Origin: Irpex lacteus
Lineage: Eukaryota; Basidiomycota; Agaricomycetes; Polyporales; Irpicaceae
NCBI GenBank assembly: GCA_001986395.2
Contig: MQVO02000018.1
Coordinates: 248,001 to 312,000, forward strand
DNA: 64,000 bases
Direction of reading: 5' to 3'
The notes under the pieces are model-generated. The model searched no databases. It was not told where the DNA came from and worked only from the letters and a program-made list of their open reading frames with translations. Made by a program: the position numbers and the translations under genes. Shown in pieces: positions 23,492 to 35,451 of this stretch. Positions within the stretch are counted from its first letter, which is position 1; each line of letters begins with the position of its first letter.

Positions 23492-24393
23492 GTACAAGTG
23501 TGTATGTAGGATGGGTATGTGATGTGGTAGGAGGACGAGGAGAGATGTATGGTACGTCGTGGTGCTGAGGTTTGTTGGGGCATACTGTACTGATAAAGTG
23601 ATAGATAATTACTGTGAGGTGGTAGTGCTTGTGGCACATGCCCAATAGCATAAGGGTCACCTTTTCGCTGTGCATTAAATCATGTAATGGAGTCAGGTTC
23701 AACGTGGCCACAGTACGCACAACTGAAAATCCTTACTACAAAACACATACTCAGTACCTGACCTCTCTCATCCCTTGAGTGGGTGAGCATCCCATATACG
23801 TTCTCGCGCCAGACTGGCTGATCATCGCATGCATATCGCACTCACAATCACTCAGGCAATTGCAATTGCAGATGTATATATGACGGCGGCACCGATTTAA
23901 TCGTACAGATGCCAGGTTTGTGGCGTGCAACATCACTCCGAGTTCAGATATCGAGCCATTATTCGGAGCAGAGGTGCTTCAGATTCGGTTAGTATTATTG
24001 CCACTGTTAATAGTATTAATACTTGTGGTGTAGGCGCGACGGTGGCCATGATGCATGATGGCTCGCAGGTTTGGTCTAACCTTCTGAGTCGTCCAGTCGT
24101 CCAGTGGCCACAGTGAGTAGTTGGAATATTTGCTGGCTCGTCCCGAGCCTCCATATCACGCTGCACAAAAACGTGAATCTGATACATCCCACAATACTCA
24201 TCATATCATTAAGTAACCTAAGAATATACTTATCCCCATAAGCACTACGCCCCCTGAGAAGCTAGAACTCGCGAATCAGGTTCAATAAATTAGACTGGAG
24301 ATGAAAGATGAGACTCGTAATATGCAAGGCGTTCTGAGCTTCGCCGACTGGTGTAACGCGATTCGCGTCATATGCAGGCGGCTGTAACGGAAA
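23492..24393. other. Intergenic
   Basis: 3' flank of the DUF1348 gene, then sequence with no coding signal up to the inverted-repeat element. Short frames only. Confidence 0.45.
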
Positions 24394-24476
24394 GGGGCTG
24401 GTCAATTCTTGTGGGTTAGTTCAGGTCATGTCAAGTCGACTCTCGAGAGCAAGTGATGCGGCTGATGCGAGTGATG
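24394..24476 (+). repeat. Left arm of the 83-bp inverted repeat
   Basis: Pairs with 25285-25367 on the opposite strand; differences are single bases at three places. High identity implies a recent origin or a hairpin kept intact. Confidence 0.85.
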
Positions 24477-24747
24477 CAAATGATAGGCGCAGGAAAAGAT
24501 AACATGTAGTTACGTCGCCTTTGCCGAAACCCTACAATAGGAGTGGAATAATCGCTTGGGAGCACGTGACAAGATACCTCGCTCTGAGGCGTAATAAGAC
24601 ATAGATTGTAACTATTAAGTATCAAGAACATCATCGGTACTCGCTCTGTAGTATATGCGACGGTATGCGTGATGGTGCTTTGAGTGGGTCAACACGAAGA
24701 GCGGTGAATGCGACCAGGGCGCTGCCTAGCTTAGGAACACCTACTGC

Positions 24748-25238
24748 CAGTGTTCCCCCTGACCCCGTCATGACTTTGTCAAGTCACAATAGTGACCTTG
24801 TGACCTCGTCACATCAGATCTGACGGCGGTCAATGACCCCCCTTTTCGGCGCTTTTGCAGATTCTTGCGAATAGCACAACATGTAGAGTTCCTTTGGTCA
24901 AAGTAAGTGCACAGAAACACAAGACATAACATCAAAATTATATCTAGACGTAAAAAGAGCCAAGAAAATCGTGACCTGTAAAGTTGTAGCTTTATGACGA
25001 CCAAAAGCTGACTCTTAGCGCCGGTCGGCACGGGCGCTTGTAGGGAGTGACGGACGAAGGCATTTGTCTTGCTCGCTTAGTAAGTGACTCTGTCACGTTA
25101 CCCATTGATTAACTTCCATATTTGGGAGGATATTTGATGGCGACGGGTCAAACGCCGGTCAAATGACCGGTCTGTGACGGGGGTCGAATGACGGGGTCAC
25201 GGCATTTGTGACTTTGTGACTTGACACCCAGAACACTG
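24748..25238. mobile_element. hAT-like MITE with 8-bp target site duplication
   Basis: 491 bp with ends CAGTGTTC and GAACACTG, which are exact inverted copies. It is flanked on both sides by the identical 8-mer cctactgc (24740-24747 and 25239-25246). An 8-bp duplication and CAGTG ends (YARNG type) fit the hAT superfamily. The interior near both ends is dense in gtcac/gtgac/tgacc motifs. It carries no transposase and so depends on one elsewhere. It sits inside the composite 83-bp repeat element, so it inserted later. Confidence 0.85.
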
Positions 25239-25284
25239 CCTACTGCAGGGTTTGAGCAAAATGCGACTGTGGCATGTCAGCGCC

Positions 25285-25367
25285 CATCACTCCCATCAGC
25301 TGCATCACTTGCTCTCGAGAGTCGACTTGACATGACCTGAACTGACCCACAAGAATTGACCAGCCCC
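25285..25367 (-). repeat. Right arm of the 83-bp inverted repeat
   Basis: Inverted partner of 24394-24476, with its outer end at GGGGCTGG on the minus strand. Confidence 0.85.
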
Positions 25368-26123
25368 AAATAGATTGAGTAGACGTGGCATGGTCTCGGT
25401 GGGAGGCTGGGATGGGTGGGTGGGTGCCGTTATCAAGGAGGAGCTCGAGAGGGTGATGTACGTTCTATGAGAGTAGGCATAGTGACAGCTTGTACATCGT
25501 ACTCTGCCCTCTGCTCGCTGTGAGTTGGACAATGCTCGACGGCGAACGTGGCTCACGATGATCTCGCTCGAGCGCTCCGGGGCCGTGAGTTTCGGGATTT
25601 GAAAAAGTGACATGAGATGAGATTGGCGACGGCGGGGGTGAAATAGGGCGCCCACCGCCGCCACCCACACCGTCCTCCCATTCCCATTTCCATTCAGTCC
25701 TTCCCATTCCATTCAGTCACACATGGCATGTCCACGGACGACGCTTCTGAGAAGAGACAATGTGATATCCATGGTCACTTTGTCTCTCCCCAGACGCGGT
25801 GGACACGACGAGCGGAGAGTCTGGAGTCTGGACGTCGCTTGTGAGAGGCGAGGGAGGCTAGGGAGGTGACGGCAGGATGCAGGGCCCTGAAGCGATGGAA
25901 GAAATTTAAGTAAAAGGAAGCCCCGTGTGTCGGTGGAAGATACTATAAAGTGCAGTAGACACCAGAAGCGCGTGTGTTCTCGTTCTGCTCCTTCCCTGTC
26001 TGTCCTAAGGCATCAAGCCAACCGTCGCTCCTTATCACCACACTCTCTTGACATTTCTTTTTCCTTCTCTCTGTCTCTCTATCACTACGCACGCAGTTGG
26101 TCGTGCTCAAACAAAACACAGAC
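25368..26123. promoter_or_regulatory. Upstream region of the P450 gene
   Basis: Contains a TATAAA at 25944-25949, about 175 bases before the ATG, followed by a pyrimidine-rich leader (ctctctgtctctct), common before fungal genes with high expression. Minus-strand frames at 25305-25712 are repeat-derived and not supported as genes. Confidence 0.45.
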
Positions 26124-28138
26124 ATGTCGTCGCTCCTCCTCGCATTCGTCCTCGCCGCAGGCTACTACCTCTACGCCAAACGCCACGCCGCACGCTCCAA
26201 GCACTACCCCCCAGGGCCCGCTCCCCTCCCTCTCCTCGGCAACATCTTCGACCTCACAACCCACGAATTATGGGTGCGCATCACCAACTGGTCGAGACTG
26301 TATGGCGACATCATGTACATACACGTCTTTGGCCAGGGCCTCGTCTTTTGCAACACTGCACAGGTCGCGACGGACCTCCTTGACAAGAAGGGCAGCATAT
26401 ACTCGGACAAGCCCCATCTCATCATGACCGGCGACTTGTAAGTCTCCCCGAGGTTTTATTACTTATCATCTTCTCATAATGAACGAGCGCTGATCCGCCT
26501 TCCGTTAATTTACTCACTCACCACAGATGCGGCTGCGAAAACATGGTAGCAATGACCCGCTACGGCCCCAAATCCCGCCGCCAACGCCGCCTAATGACAA
26601 CCGCCCTCTCCGCCTCCGCCTGCGCCACCTACCGCCCCCTCCTCGCCAACGAGTCCCTCACCCTCATCCGGCGCATGGTCTCCGACCCGTCCAAATACCT
26701 CGCGTACCTCAGATGGTACGCCGGCGGGTTGACATTGCAGAGCATATATGGGTATAGAGCCATGAGTCCGGAAGACCCGTTTTTGGTCATGGGGATGGAG
26801 TGTGTGGATATTTTGAGTAATGAGATCGCTAGTGGGGGTGGGATTTGGCCGGTTGATGTTTTTCCGTTTTGTGAGTGTTGACGGAGGAGCGAGGTCTGGT
26901 CAGTATATGCGTGCTAATTGAATTGGATGCGTTGCGTAGTGCGACATTTGCCGTCGTGGGCACCGGGCGCGGGCTTCCTCCGCAAAGCTACCGTGTGGAA
27001 GGCCAAGATGGAAGAGTTCGTCGACAGACCGTACGAACTCGTCAAACAGCGCATGGTACGCGTCTCCCTCTCTCTCCTTCCTCTCCCACTCCCGTTCGAT
27101 CACGGCACCTCACTAACTGAAATATACACGCACAGAGAGAAGGCACAGCAGTCCCATGCTTCGTCACCACCCTCCTCGAAGACGCACAATCTGACAAGGA
27201 AGGCGGGATCGACGCACAGCGCGAGTTTGACATTCGGTGGACTGCTAATTCGATGTATTCTGCTAGTATGGACACCGTACGTCCATCCTTCCCTCCTTCT
27301 TTCCCTCTCCTTCCCACTACTATCGACTAATTGACAACCCTCTCTTCTCTTAGACAATGACAGTAGTCTCCCACTTCATGCTCGCAATGCTCACCCACCC
27401 GCACATCCTCCACCGCGCCCAACTCGAAATGGACTCAGTCGTGGGTCCCTCCCGCCTCCCAACATTCTCAGACCGCCCACACCTCCCCTACCTCGAGAAA
27501 ATAATGTCCGAAGTCCTCCGGTGGGGCGTCCCCGTCCCCCTAGGCCTCCCACACAGACTAATGGAAGACGACGTCTATCGCGGGATGCTTATCCCTAAGG
27601 GTACACTCGTGTTTGCGAATATATGGAATATGCTCCGAGACGAAGATATCTACCCGAACGCGGACAGCTTCAATCCTGACCGGTATGACGAGCCGCCGCC
27701 CAAGCATCTCAATTTGAGTGGGGAGGAAGAGAGGGAGTGGAGGAAAAAAAGGGACCCGAGGAATGTGGTGTTTGGGTTTGGGAGGAGGGTGTGTCCGGGT
27801 GCTCATTTGATTGAGGAGAGTTTGTGGGTTGTTATGGCGGGGATGGTTGCTACGCTGGATTTGAGGTGGTGTAGGGATGTTAGGGGTAGGGAGGTTCGGG
27901 AGAGGGTTAGGTTTGATAATTCGGTGTTTAGGTGTGTCTCACTCTTTTTCTTTCTGTCCCTCGCTCTTTCTGCGGTCTTGCGGTTCTCTGCACCGCTTCT
28001 TGCGAGTGGTTCCTTCGTCGAACTGATAACTCACCCTCACTTTATAGAACACCATCCCCATTCCAATGCGACATCAGACCGCGCTCCGAACAGGCCCTCA
28101 AGCTGCTCAACGCTGGCGAGCTCGACGAGTCGTCATAA
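26124..28138 (+). CDS. Cytochrome P450, OrdA-like (CYP64-type clan)
   Basis: Membrane-bound haem monooxygenase, 527 aa. Exons 26124-26437, 26527-26870, 26940-27055, 27136-27276, 27354-27931 and 28048-28138. The N-terminal anchor (SSLLLAFVLAAGYYLYA) is followed by the hinge YPPGPAPLPLLGN. The C-helix region has RYGPKSRRQRRL; the I-helix reads YSASMDTTMT; the K-helix has EVLRWG; the PERF-type segment is FNPDRY; the haem loop is FGFGRRVCPGAHL with the axial Cys. Resemblance to O-methylsterigmatocystin oxidoreductase-like P450s is by overall pattern. In the I-helix the usual Gly of the A/G-G-x-D-T motif is Ser, while Asp and Thr remain. No other biosynthetic gene is adjacent, so the substrate is unknown. 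Confidence 0.95.
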
Positions 28139-29323
28139 TTCACCTTGGTATAATGGACTCTCCCTTTTCTCCTCCTCTCATCCTCTCCTCGCTGAGTGGT
28201 TGTCGTGGTTATTATCATTCATATTCCCGTGCACGCGGCATCGAAAGCTTCAAAGTTAGTGTACATAATCCAAGTCAGGATCCCTGGAAGTCTCCTTTCT
28301 TCTCTTCTCCTTTCGTCTTCTCGCGCTCTTGCAACTGGTGGATTCGGAAGATACCCATCATAGTATCGCACTCGAACTTCTCAACGGACTGCTCTTTCCC
28401 TTCGTCTTCGTCTTCGCTTTTCGTCTTTCTTGCAACTTTGGTACGGTACGCTGGTATGCTCTGTGAGTCTGTTAGCACTTTTGCATCGGCTTTCTGTCTT
28501 CGAATTCTTGGCATTGGCATTGGTTTCGGTTTTGGTTTCAAAGCAGATAAATGAATGAATGCAACTCTTTTCTTTCCCTCTCCTGTGAGTCTTAGAGTGT
28601 GAGCTGGATGCACAGAGCGTGAACTTCGAAAGAAGCAAAGAGTGTGAACCCGAAGCAAAGATCTAGAGTGCAAAAAGTCCTATATCCCAAATGCGAAAGT
28701 AAAGTCCTACATAACATCGTGTTACCGAAGCGAAACGAGCCCAAACGGAAAGTCTTTGCGGTTGTATGCGGTCTGTATAGGTAGTGCCAAAGTAGTTTTG
28801 GATTTCTTCTCGCCCGCCGTCTTCGTCTTGGCTTTGCACTTTCCTTGAGTTTGTTATCTATTGGGTGGAAGATACCACCCATCCGAGTCCTCGAAGTTTG
28901 CATAGCACGGCATGGCTTGCGAATTCCTTCTCAGCAGATTGATCTTCGCATTCGCTCTTTTTCGTTTGCTATGCATGCTCTTCGAGTCTAAACTTCCAGT
29001 GTAGGCAGCGAGCTTCCGAGTTTGTTTCTCGTTGGATCTCGCTTTTAGTGTTTGGCATTGGTTCTCTGAGGAGCAAGTAAATGAATGCGGTTTTCCTCTC
29101 TCAATCCTCGACGCCACCGGCCAGCGCAAACCGGGAGTATGAAGTCACAAGTCAGAGAGAGAAGAAGTCCACTGAATCAGACATCTCGTACGAAGTGTAC
29201 AAAAAGTGACTGAATACCGATGTCCATTTGTTCCAGATTCATGAGTGCAAAAATACCAGTGACGTGATACCCAGGGGAGTCTAAGGTCCTTGTAAGCAGT
29301 CCATGTGAAGCCATGTCCGACGT
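28139..29323. other. Convergent intergenic region with low-complexity sequence
   Basis: Contains short direct repeats such as ttcgtcttcgtcttcg and ggcattggcattggtttcgg. A similar ggcattgg...taaatgaatg stretch recurs near 29050, suggesting an old local duplication. No coding exon is supported. Confidence 0.45.
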
Positions 29324-31072
29324 TCAAACGTGTAGGTTGCCCAACCCCTCCGCTGTCTCCTCCACAGCCGGATCTGCTTTTGCTACTGCTCCTCCTCCAC
29401 TCAGCTCGCCACTTCCGCTGCCGCTGCCGCTACTACTCTTTCCTAACCCACCACTGCCCCCACTCGTACTAACATACCTCTGTCTCACCTCCCTCTGCTC
29501 GTCCATCCCTCCTGCAGTCGGACTCGGCACCAACCCACTCGGCTTCCTCGGTCTCGAATCTCCCACACCAGCACTACCAAGGCCCGAAGCATGAGGGAAA
29601 TAGCTCCCAGAGGAGGACCGCCTCGAGTCGGCCGAGTATGGGCGAGAGGGAGGTGTGAGTCCTCCGCCTGCTGGTGAGAGCTGGGGGAAGAGAACCGGGG
29701 AAGGTGTGTGTGATGAGGAGGGATGCGGGGGGAGCATGACGGGCATCATCGGCATCCCCATCGTCGGCATCCCCATCCCCATCCCTCCATACATTGGCAT
29801 CCCCACGCCCATGCCCATGCCCATCTGCATACTCGGCGGACTAAGCGGCACCGGACTCCGACTAACATTCCTCATCACAGTCTGCTGCAACGTCCTCCCT
29901 CTCAACTTCGGTATCTTCGTGTCCTGCGCGTTAAGCAGCAACTGCAGGGCAAGGTGGACGAGGAAGGCGTCGTTGCCTGAGTTGTTGAGTATGAGCGGCG
30001 GTTGGACGTCCAGCCCGAGGGATTGCAAGAGGGAGGGGAGCGGGAGGGGGTAGGAGGGGTTTTGGGATCGTGGGTGGCCGGTTGGGTCTGTCATGGGTCC
30101 TCGTTGGCCGGAGGCGAAGAGGTTGCGTTCGAAGGAGGAGAGGTCGATTATTAGGACGTTGTGTGGGATTTCTAGGCAGATATTAAAGTTGAGGGAAGCT
30201 ACTATACGACAGGAGAGGGACGCACTTATTCGCATTTCTTCCATACGTTTCAGGTCGGCGCTGATACTGTGCCCGACGAGGACGAGCGTGTTGGGTACGG
30301 TCTCGGAGTCGGGACTCGTCATCGTACTACGTTCATCGAATACTATGTCAGACTGTGTGCTTCTATGGATGATCGACGTGCACGCTGCGCACCTGATTAT
30401 CGCCTGCATGATTTGCGGAAGCTTCGCCCTGGGAGTGACTTGGCTGTCGCCAAACTGCCGTCCGATCGATAAGCGACTGGCTGGTTGTTAAGAGAAGGTG
30501 GACTCACAGCGTACTACAAGTCATATGAATGGGGTTATCGTGAGGTTCTGCCATGCGGGCGATGAGGAAGATCACGTACGGCCCACGGGAAGTTTGGTCG
30601 GTGCTTGTTGTGTTGTTTGTCGATGTATTCGGTGACGATGTAATGCCCTCGTCTTAAGATGCGTGGTGAGAATCTGGCCGGAGATGAAGAAGTGAGGTTC
30701 CTCACCTGTAATTGACGTCTGGATCTGGCGGCCAGACACCAACGCTTGTCTTCTGTTAGCGCTGCTGATCACTTTGACAGAGATTAAGAAGCATGCTCAC
30801 GAGTCGAGGTGAGCACACCTCGCGGCGGCGTATCCCCATTCGAGACATGACGATGCGTTCCGTTCCGACCACTCGAAGTCGAGTGCCAGAAAGGTTTTGT
30901 CTCTCTGCTGCCAGAGATCCTGTATAGCCCTTGGCTCCCCTTCACGGACGCGTATTTTCAGCGACGCAAGTACGGCAGCAGGCAGAGTAGAGTACAGCTT
31001 TTTATAGATCGAATAATCTGCGATGGTGCGCATATGCCTCTGCGAGGTCTCGAAAGGCGTCACACGTTGCAT
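29324..31072 (-). CDS. Gfd2/YDR514C-like DEDDh exonuclease-fold protein
   Basis: 466 aa from exons 30801-31072, 30706-30744, 30580-30652, 30508-30513, 30393-30454, 30226-30326 and 29324-30171. The nuclease-like fold has TFLALDFEWSE with the first D and E, WGYAAARC, VGVWPPDPDVNY, FGDSQVTPRAKLPQIMQA, NTLVLVGHSISADLKRM with the third acidic site, and NNSGNDAFLVHLALQLLL with the last Asp. The metal-binding pattern is therefore largely present. The C-terminal 170 residues are low complexity: Met/Gly repeats (MGMGMGVGMP type), Pro- and Ser-rich segments and an SGSGSG run. Exon 4 is only 6 nt and encodes Tyr-Ala. RNA or DNA substrate is unknown. Confidence 0.82.
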
Positions 31073-32553
31073 GTTATCCACTACGGGAAGTGTTTCTCCG
31101 AACCTAGATATACATCGGGCGCAGAGAAAACATATTAACCCAATCAGTATCTTGACACTCGATCGTGGAGACTGCTGGCCACGCCATGGGTACGGTACCT
31201 TGTCTTGATCATCTTCAAAAATGCACCGATTGATGTCATTCTGGTGACGATGTGCGCTTTGCCGGTCCAGCAGTCTGTCACTGTGATGACTGGCCAGGAG
31301 AATTGGAGGAATTCCTCGAACGACTCGAAGAATACGCCCCAGGATCGTTCGTACCTAGTATGCCGCGTAAATCTCAAACGGAGAAGCAAATACAGTATAT
31401 GCGACTTGCCATGGAATATTGTGCAATTGGAAATATCCCATGTAGGCAGAGTACACCTAAAGGTTCCTTGACATTAGCTATTTGCCGCTCAATGTGCGAA
31501 ATCTGTCTGCCACGGCCAGGGAAGGTCGGTGGGTGTCTGTTTATCACGCACCGACTGTAGATCGTACTCCCATCCTCGAGGATCAACCAGATTAAAATCC
31601 GACATTTTCGGTCAAAGGATGCGAATGCGACGTGGCGGGCGTTATTCGGAGCACTACCAGACGCGCCGACTTCGCCGTTGGATGCGAGAAGTTGGGCTTT
31701 GGGTAGCTATATGCGTCTGTAAGCTAGCAAAGAGTCAGAGAAAGTGGGCTTGAGACAACTATGAGGATGGTAGAAAGATAAGTTGGCGAAGGACATGGAA
31801 ATCGGGCGGGTGGACATGCCCGGAATCTGCGCGTCAGATTTGGTAAGTACTTCGCCGTCCATGATTTGTCTCAACTGTGATAGGTAGCTTCCATGGCCAG
31901 TACAGTACAGCTCCGTCGTTGAGGGGCCCGGTGAGTAAGCTCGAGTAAGTACATGTGAACTTGAAGTTGATCGAAATATACAAAAGAGGGTGGCGAGCTT
32001 GCCGAGATTGTCAAGCTGGCTGATAGTGCCAGATTTCCATCCGAGTCAACTGCGGAATTCTTGTAAGAAAGCTGGTGAACTTTCCAGATAAAATTGAGAC
32101 AAAGCAGTCACAGTATGGGGCGCAGTATGATTGACAGTGAGTAGCAGCGCTGTATTGCAGAACCTGTGCGGGGCGGATGCAAGTAGATATTCAAGTAGAA
32201 ATCGTCACTTAACTTAGACTTAGTCAGCGAATTACATAATCGCGTGTGACTACGATCACTTCGTGCTAAACTAAATCAGGAACTTATCTCGTCATATGAT
32301 CGCCAATAATTATCGACGTGTATCCTGGGCCGAAATTTCGAGCTCTTGCTCGGTGTCCTCGACTTTCTCCTCGACACCGACGACAACGATGGCCTGCGTC
32401 CTCTGAGTCCACCCAACACCGCCCTATCTTGCATGCTGTGAACACCTCTCGCTATCTACCTATTCTTATACATATTACCTAGTGCATGTACCCCTTCTCC
32501 CTCTCCAGGCATTCATACACTCGAGTCACCTCCCACTCGTCGTCTCCAGGAAC
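31073..32553. other. Intergenic with one unassigned open frame
   Basis: A plus-strand frame at 31252-31560 includes DDWPGELEEFLERLEEYAPGS and looks composition-wise like protein. It has no clear start, splice partner or domain, so it may be a relic exon. The rest (31.8-32.5 kb) shows the promoter side of the C2H2 gene and nothing else. Confidence 0.4.
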
Positions 32554-34156
32554 ATGAGCTCCGCAGAGGTAAAAATATCCCACACTTCGGCAAGCATATT
32601 AACCCTCAATGATCTTCCAATTACAGATAATGGACTCTGCTACTAGCCTGCTGTCGCTGTCTGCGGCGGCGGCCAATGCATTGCCCATCCCTGTGTCACA
32701 GAGCTTGGTTGTACCTCCGATGTCATCCTCGGTGGGCTCACAGTCGGGCTCTCATGTCGTCACCAGCAAGGTCCACAGTGCACTGAAGCACCGACGCATG
32801 TCCTCATCCGGTCAGATAAAGCGCAGGATGAGCGACGCGCGAGAGGCTGCGAGCAGACCATCGTGCGTGTTCCAGTTTCCCCGGAATCACGCCTGAGACA
32901 GATTCGCATTTATTTTCTATGTATGCAATACAGTGCGGCGTCGTTGACAAGCGGGACGGCTGCTCTCAACGCTCTGGCTACACTCTCGCTCGCGGGATCG
33001 CCACCACCACAGGCGCCTGCGCAGACGTCGACGTCGTTCGCATCAGCTGTGGGGACAATCCGCTTTGACCCCTCTGCATCACCTGATGAACAGCAGGTCA
33101 AGCAGGAGGAGCATGATACCCCAGGAACTGTTGCCAACGAACTCTCTGTTGGCGGCATCACGATCAAGAGCGGTAACGGCAAGAAACGTGGGACTACGTA
33201 CCAGTGTGAAAGCTGCTCCAAGGTCAGTTAGCCCCTTGCCATTCTTCCTTTCTCATACAAAGTGTTTATGCTTATTTTATGAAGGTGTATCGCCATCCTT
33301 CGTGCCTGATTAAGCACCGGTGGGAACATACACCTCATTGGCGTGAGGCATCAAAGTTAATGCTGAGCAAGCATCAACAAGTGCAACTGCTTGAGGTACG
33401 TCGCACCAACCGGAATATCTGCTTCGTTTGTTCAAAGGAATGTAGGCAGCTGCAATTTTGTCTCATATCGCGCCGCCAGGAGAGGGAGGAACGTCTCTTC
33501 CGGAAGATCGCTCTCTTTGGCCTTCTTTCCTTTCGGGAGGTCTCTTACCGCCGCCCAGTGGCGCGAGACCTGTCGTATCATCGTCTCCCGCAGGCCAGGT
33601 TCCTCAACAGCCTTACAGGGTCTCGAGCTCTGTCCCCACTCAGTCTGCGCTGTCTATCTCTCGGCCGGCATCAACTGGTCCGCGCTTGCATGATTACGCA
33701 ATTCCCACCGCGAGCGGCATTACCCATGTTCGTCCTGGAGTGGTAGGTGTATCTACCGGAACGTCGCCTGCGCATACTCCTGCTCCTCAAGTCGCACCGC
33801 TACCCGTCAATAGGAGTACGTACCGGGACACGGCTCGCGGGATGTCTGTCTCTTCGGACGTACTCGAGTCACCAATCTCGTCGGCGATCGGTCAGCAGTC
33901 CTATGGCACGACTGGAAGCTGGTCCCTGCCTCGCTCTTCCGTTCGCTCTCGCTCTACCTCCGCGCCGAAGAGCGAGGAAGATGAACATGGCTCCGTTGAC
34001 GTTGACATCGAAGGCGAAGAGCCGTATGCAGACAATAGCTACGGGTTCATCTCGCGGGGACGTCGCAGCGCATTCAAGGACGAGGAGTATACCAAGAACT
34101 TGCAGGATGAGAAGATTGAGGAGGAATGGGATGGAGAGATGGAAATGGAGATGTAA
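32554..34156 (+). CDS. Single C2H2 zinc-finger transcriptional regulator
   Basis: 453 aa from exons 32554-32568, 32627-32862, 32934-33222, 33285-33395 and 33446-34156. The first exon carries only MSSAE. Residues about 170-200 hold one C2H2 finger, YQCESCSKVYRHPSCLIKHRWEHTPHW, followed by the conserved basic/Gln helix SKHQQVQLLEAAAIL. An intron falls inside the finger. The flanks are Ser/Pro/Ala-rich with an EEHD segment upstream, and the C-terminus is acidic (EEEWDGEMEMEM), possibly an activation region. A lone finger with the HTPHW extension is a pattern of a conserved fungal regulator group; I cannot name the member. Probably nuclear. Confidence 0.88.
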
Positions 34157-34558
34157 AGAATTTGTACTATATTAACGCACTGACGCCTTTTTGTCTTTCT
34201 GTTTGATCTTTCTGACCTGTTTCTCTCTATGGAACTCACACGACTTCCTAGGCCTTTATCCTATTCCCTTTTGTTGCGATGGACTGTTTGGCCGGTAAAC
34301 TGTACATCACATGGTTTTATATTCTGCGAATTCGTTTTTGATAGGCCCTTTCGACCGAGCATATCATGTGTAACATTCTATAAGCTCTACGTGGAAGTGT
34401 GTATATATTATTATCATCGGACTGCCAGTTCCTGTGGCCTCATGTATACTTGGTCGCTGTGAACAGGAGTGTGAACAGAGTCTCCGGGGTCTCTGGTGTA
34501 GTGGGGAACAGGCGCTAATGTGAACTATCTACGCTGCGCTCGCAGTTGACCTCACGAC
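34157..34558. other. Short intergenic region
   Basis: 3' flank of the C2H2 gene and promoter of the SNARE gene; no other feature seen. Confidence 0.45.
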
Positions 34559-35451
34559 ATGACTGATAAATCCTCCTCCTCAACGACCATGGCGACGCTG
34601 GCGAAACTCACGTCGCTCTCAACACAGACACTCTCCTTGCTCCTCGAGCGACAACGACTGCAAACAATATCAGTAGGACCAAATGCCACCTCTCTTCACC
34701 TACCCCAGATCACGCGGAACCTTCAGCAGCTACGAACAGGCGTCTTGGACTTGGAGGTGAAGGAGGGTCGAACGGAGGCAGTCAAACTACTGAGAAATCA
34801 GTATGAAAGGATGCGGGGGATGCTAGGTCCTGATGGGGAGCAATTGCAGAAGTGTGTTCGCTATAAACTGGCTACCGCCCAACTTTACTGCGAGGCTAAC
34901 ATCCTACGCGTAGTTTGCAGGACACGCCTCCGGAGTCGGAGGCTGTAAGCCCAACTGCATCGTCGTCTTCACTGACGGGCGTGAAGTCTCCTTCGCATTC
35001 GACAGCACGATTACCGGAAACGCCGCAGAGCCCATATTTCAGCGACAATCCGTACATACCGTATGCTGATGACCCCGAGGCGGAACCTCCATCGACACAT
35101 GAGCTGTTACAATCTCAGCGGCATGTGATGGACGACCAGGATGTGCGATTGGACCAGCTTTCTCGTTCAATAGGACGGCAAAGAGACTTGTCATTGCAAA
35201 TAAACGACGAGTTAGATGTGCATACTGGACTGTTGGAGGAAATGGATGAAGAGCTGGATAGGACGGATAACCGGCTGCGCCAGGCACGAAGGTCACTCGA
35301 TCGAGTGGCTAAAGGTGCTAAGGAGAACAGTAAGTGCTGTGTCCCACAATAGAGATCATATTTGATGCTAAAGCGGAGTACAGGTTCAGCTGTGATGATT
35401 GGTATCATCATTTTCGTCCTACTCATCTTGATTATCGTATTCAAGACATGA
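34559..35451 (+). CDS. Qc-SNARE, syntaxin-8/Syn8-like
   Basis: 258-aa tail-anchored SNARE of the endosomal or vacuolar route. Exons 34559-34851, 34914-35329 and 35384-35451. The N-terminal helical region (SLSTQTLSLLLERQRL, ITRNLQQLRTGVLDLE) precedes a Ser/Pro-rich linker with PYFSDNPYIPY. The SNARE motif spans about 170-235: MDDQDVRLDQLSRSIGRQRDL, then LDVHTGLLEEMDEELDRTDNRL, with Gln at the zero layer (SLQINDEL-to-LLEEMDEEL register, not resolved by eye). The last exon encodes the membrane anchor VMIGIIIFVLLILIIVF, ending KT in the lumen. The first intron is spliced with acceptor at 34913, which keeps frame. Confidence 0.9.

Larger units (their letters stand above)
24394..25367. mobile_element. 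Composite element bounded by 83-bp inverted repeats
   Basis: The segment 24394-24476 and the segment 25285-25367 are inverted copies of each other with three mismatches in 83 positions, both starting GGGGCTGGTCAATTCTTG when read inward. The unit is 974 bp, or about 475 bp once the nested MITE and one target copy are removed. It has no coding capacity. Flanks show only AAA on both sides, so the target duplication and superfamily are not settled; GGGGCTG ends would suit a Harbinger-type or older element. Confidence 0.6.

Noticed and set aside
24748..25238. CRISPR-like or satellite array from repeated gtcac/tgacc motifs
   Set aside because: Motifs are irregularly spaced and lie inside a MITE with clear ends; no repeat-spacer structure.
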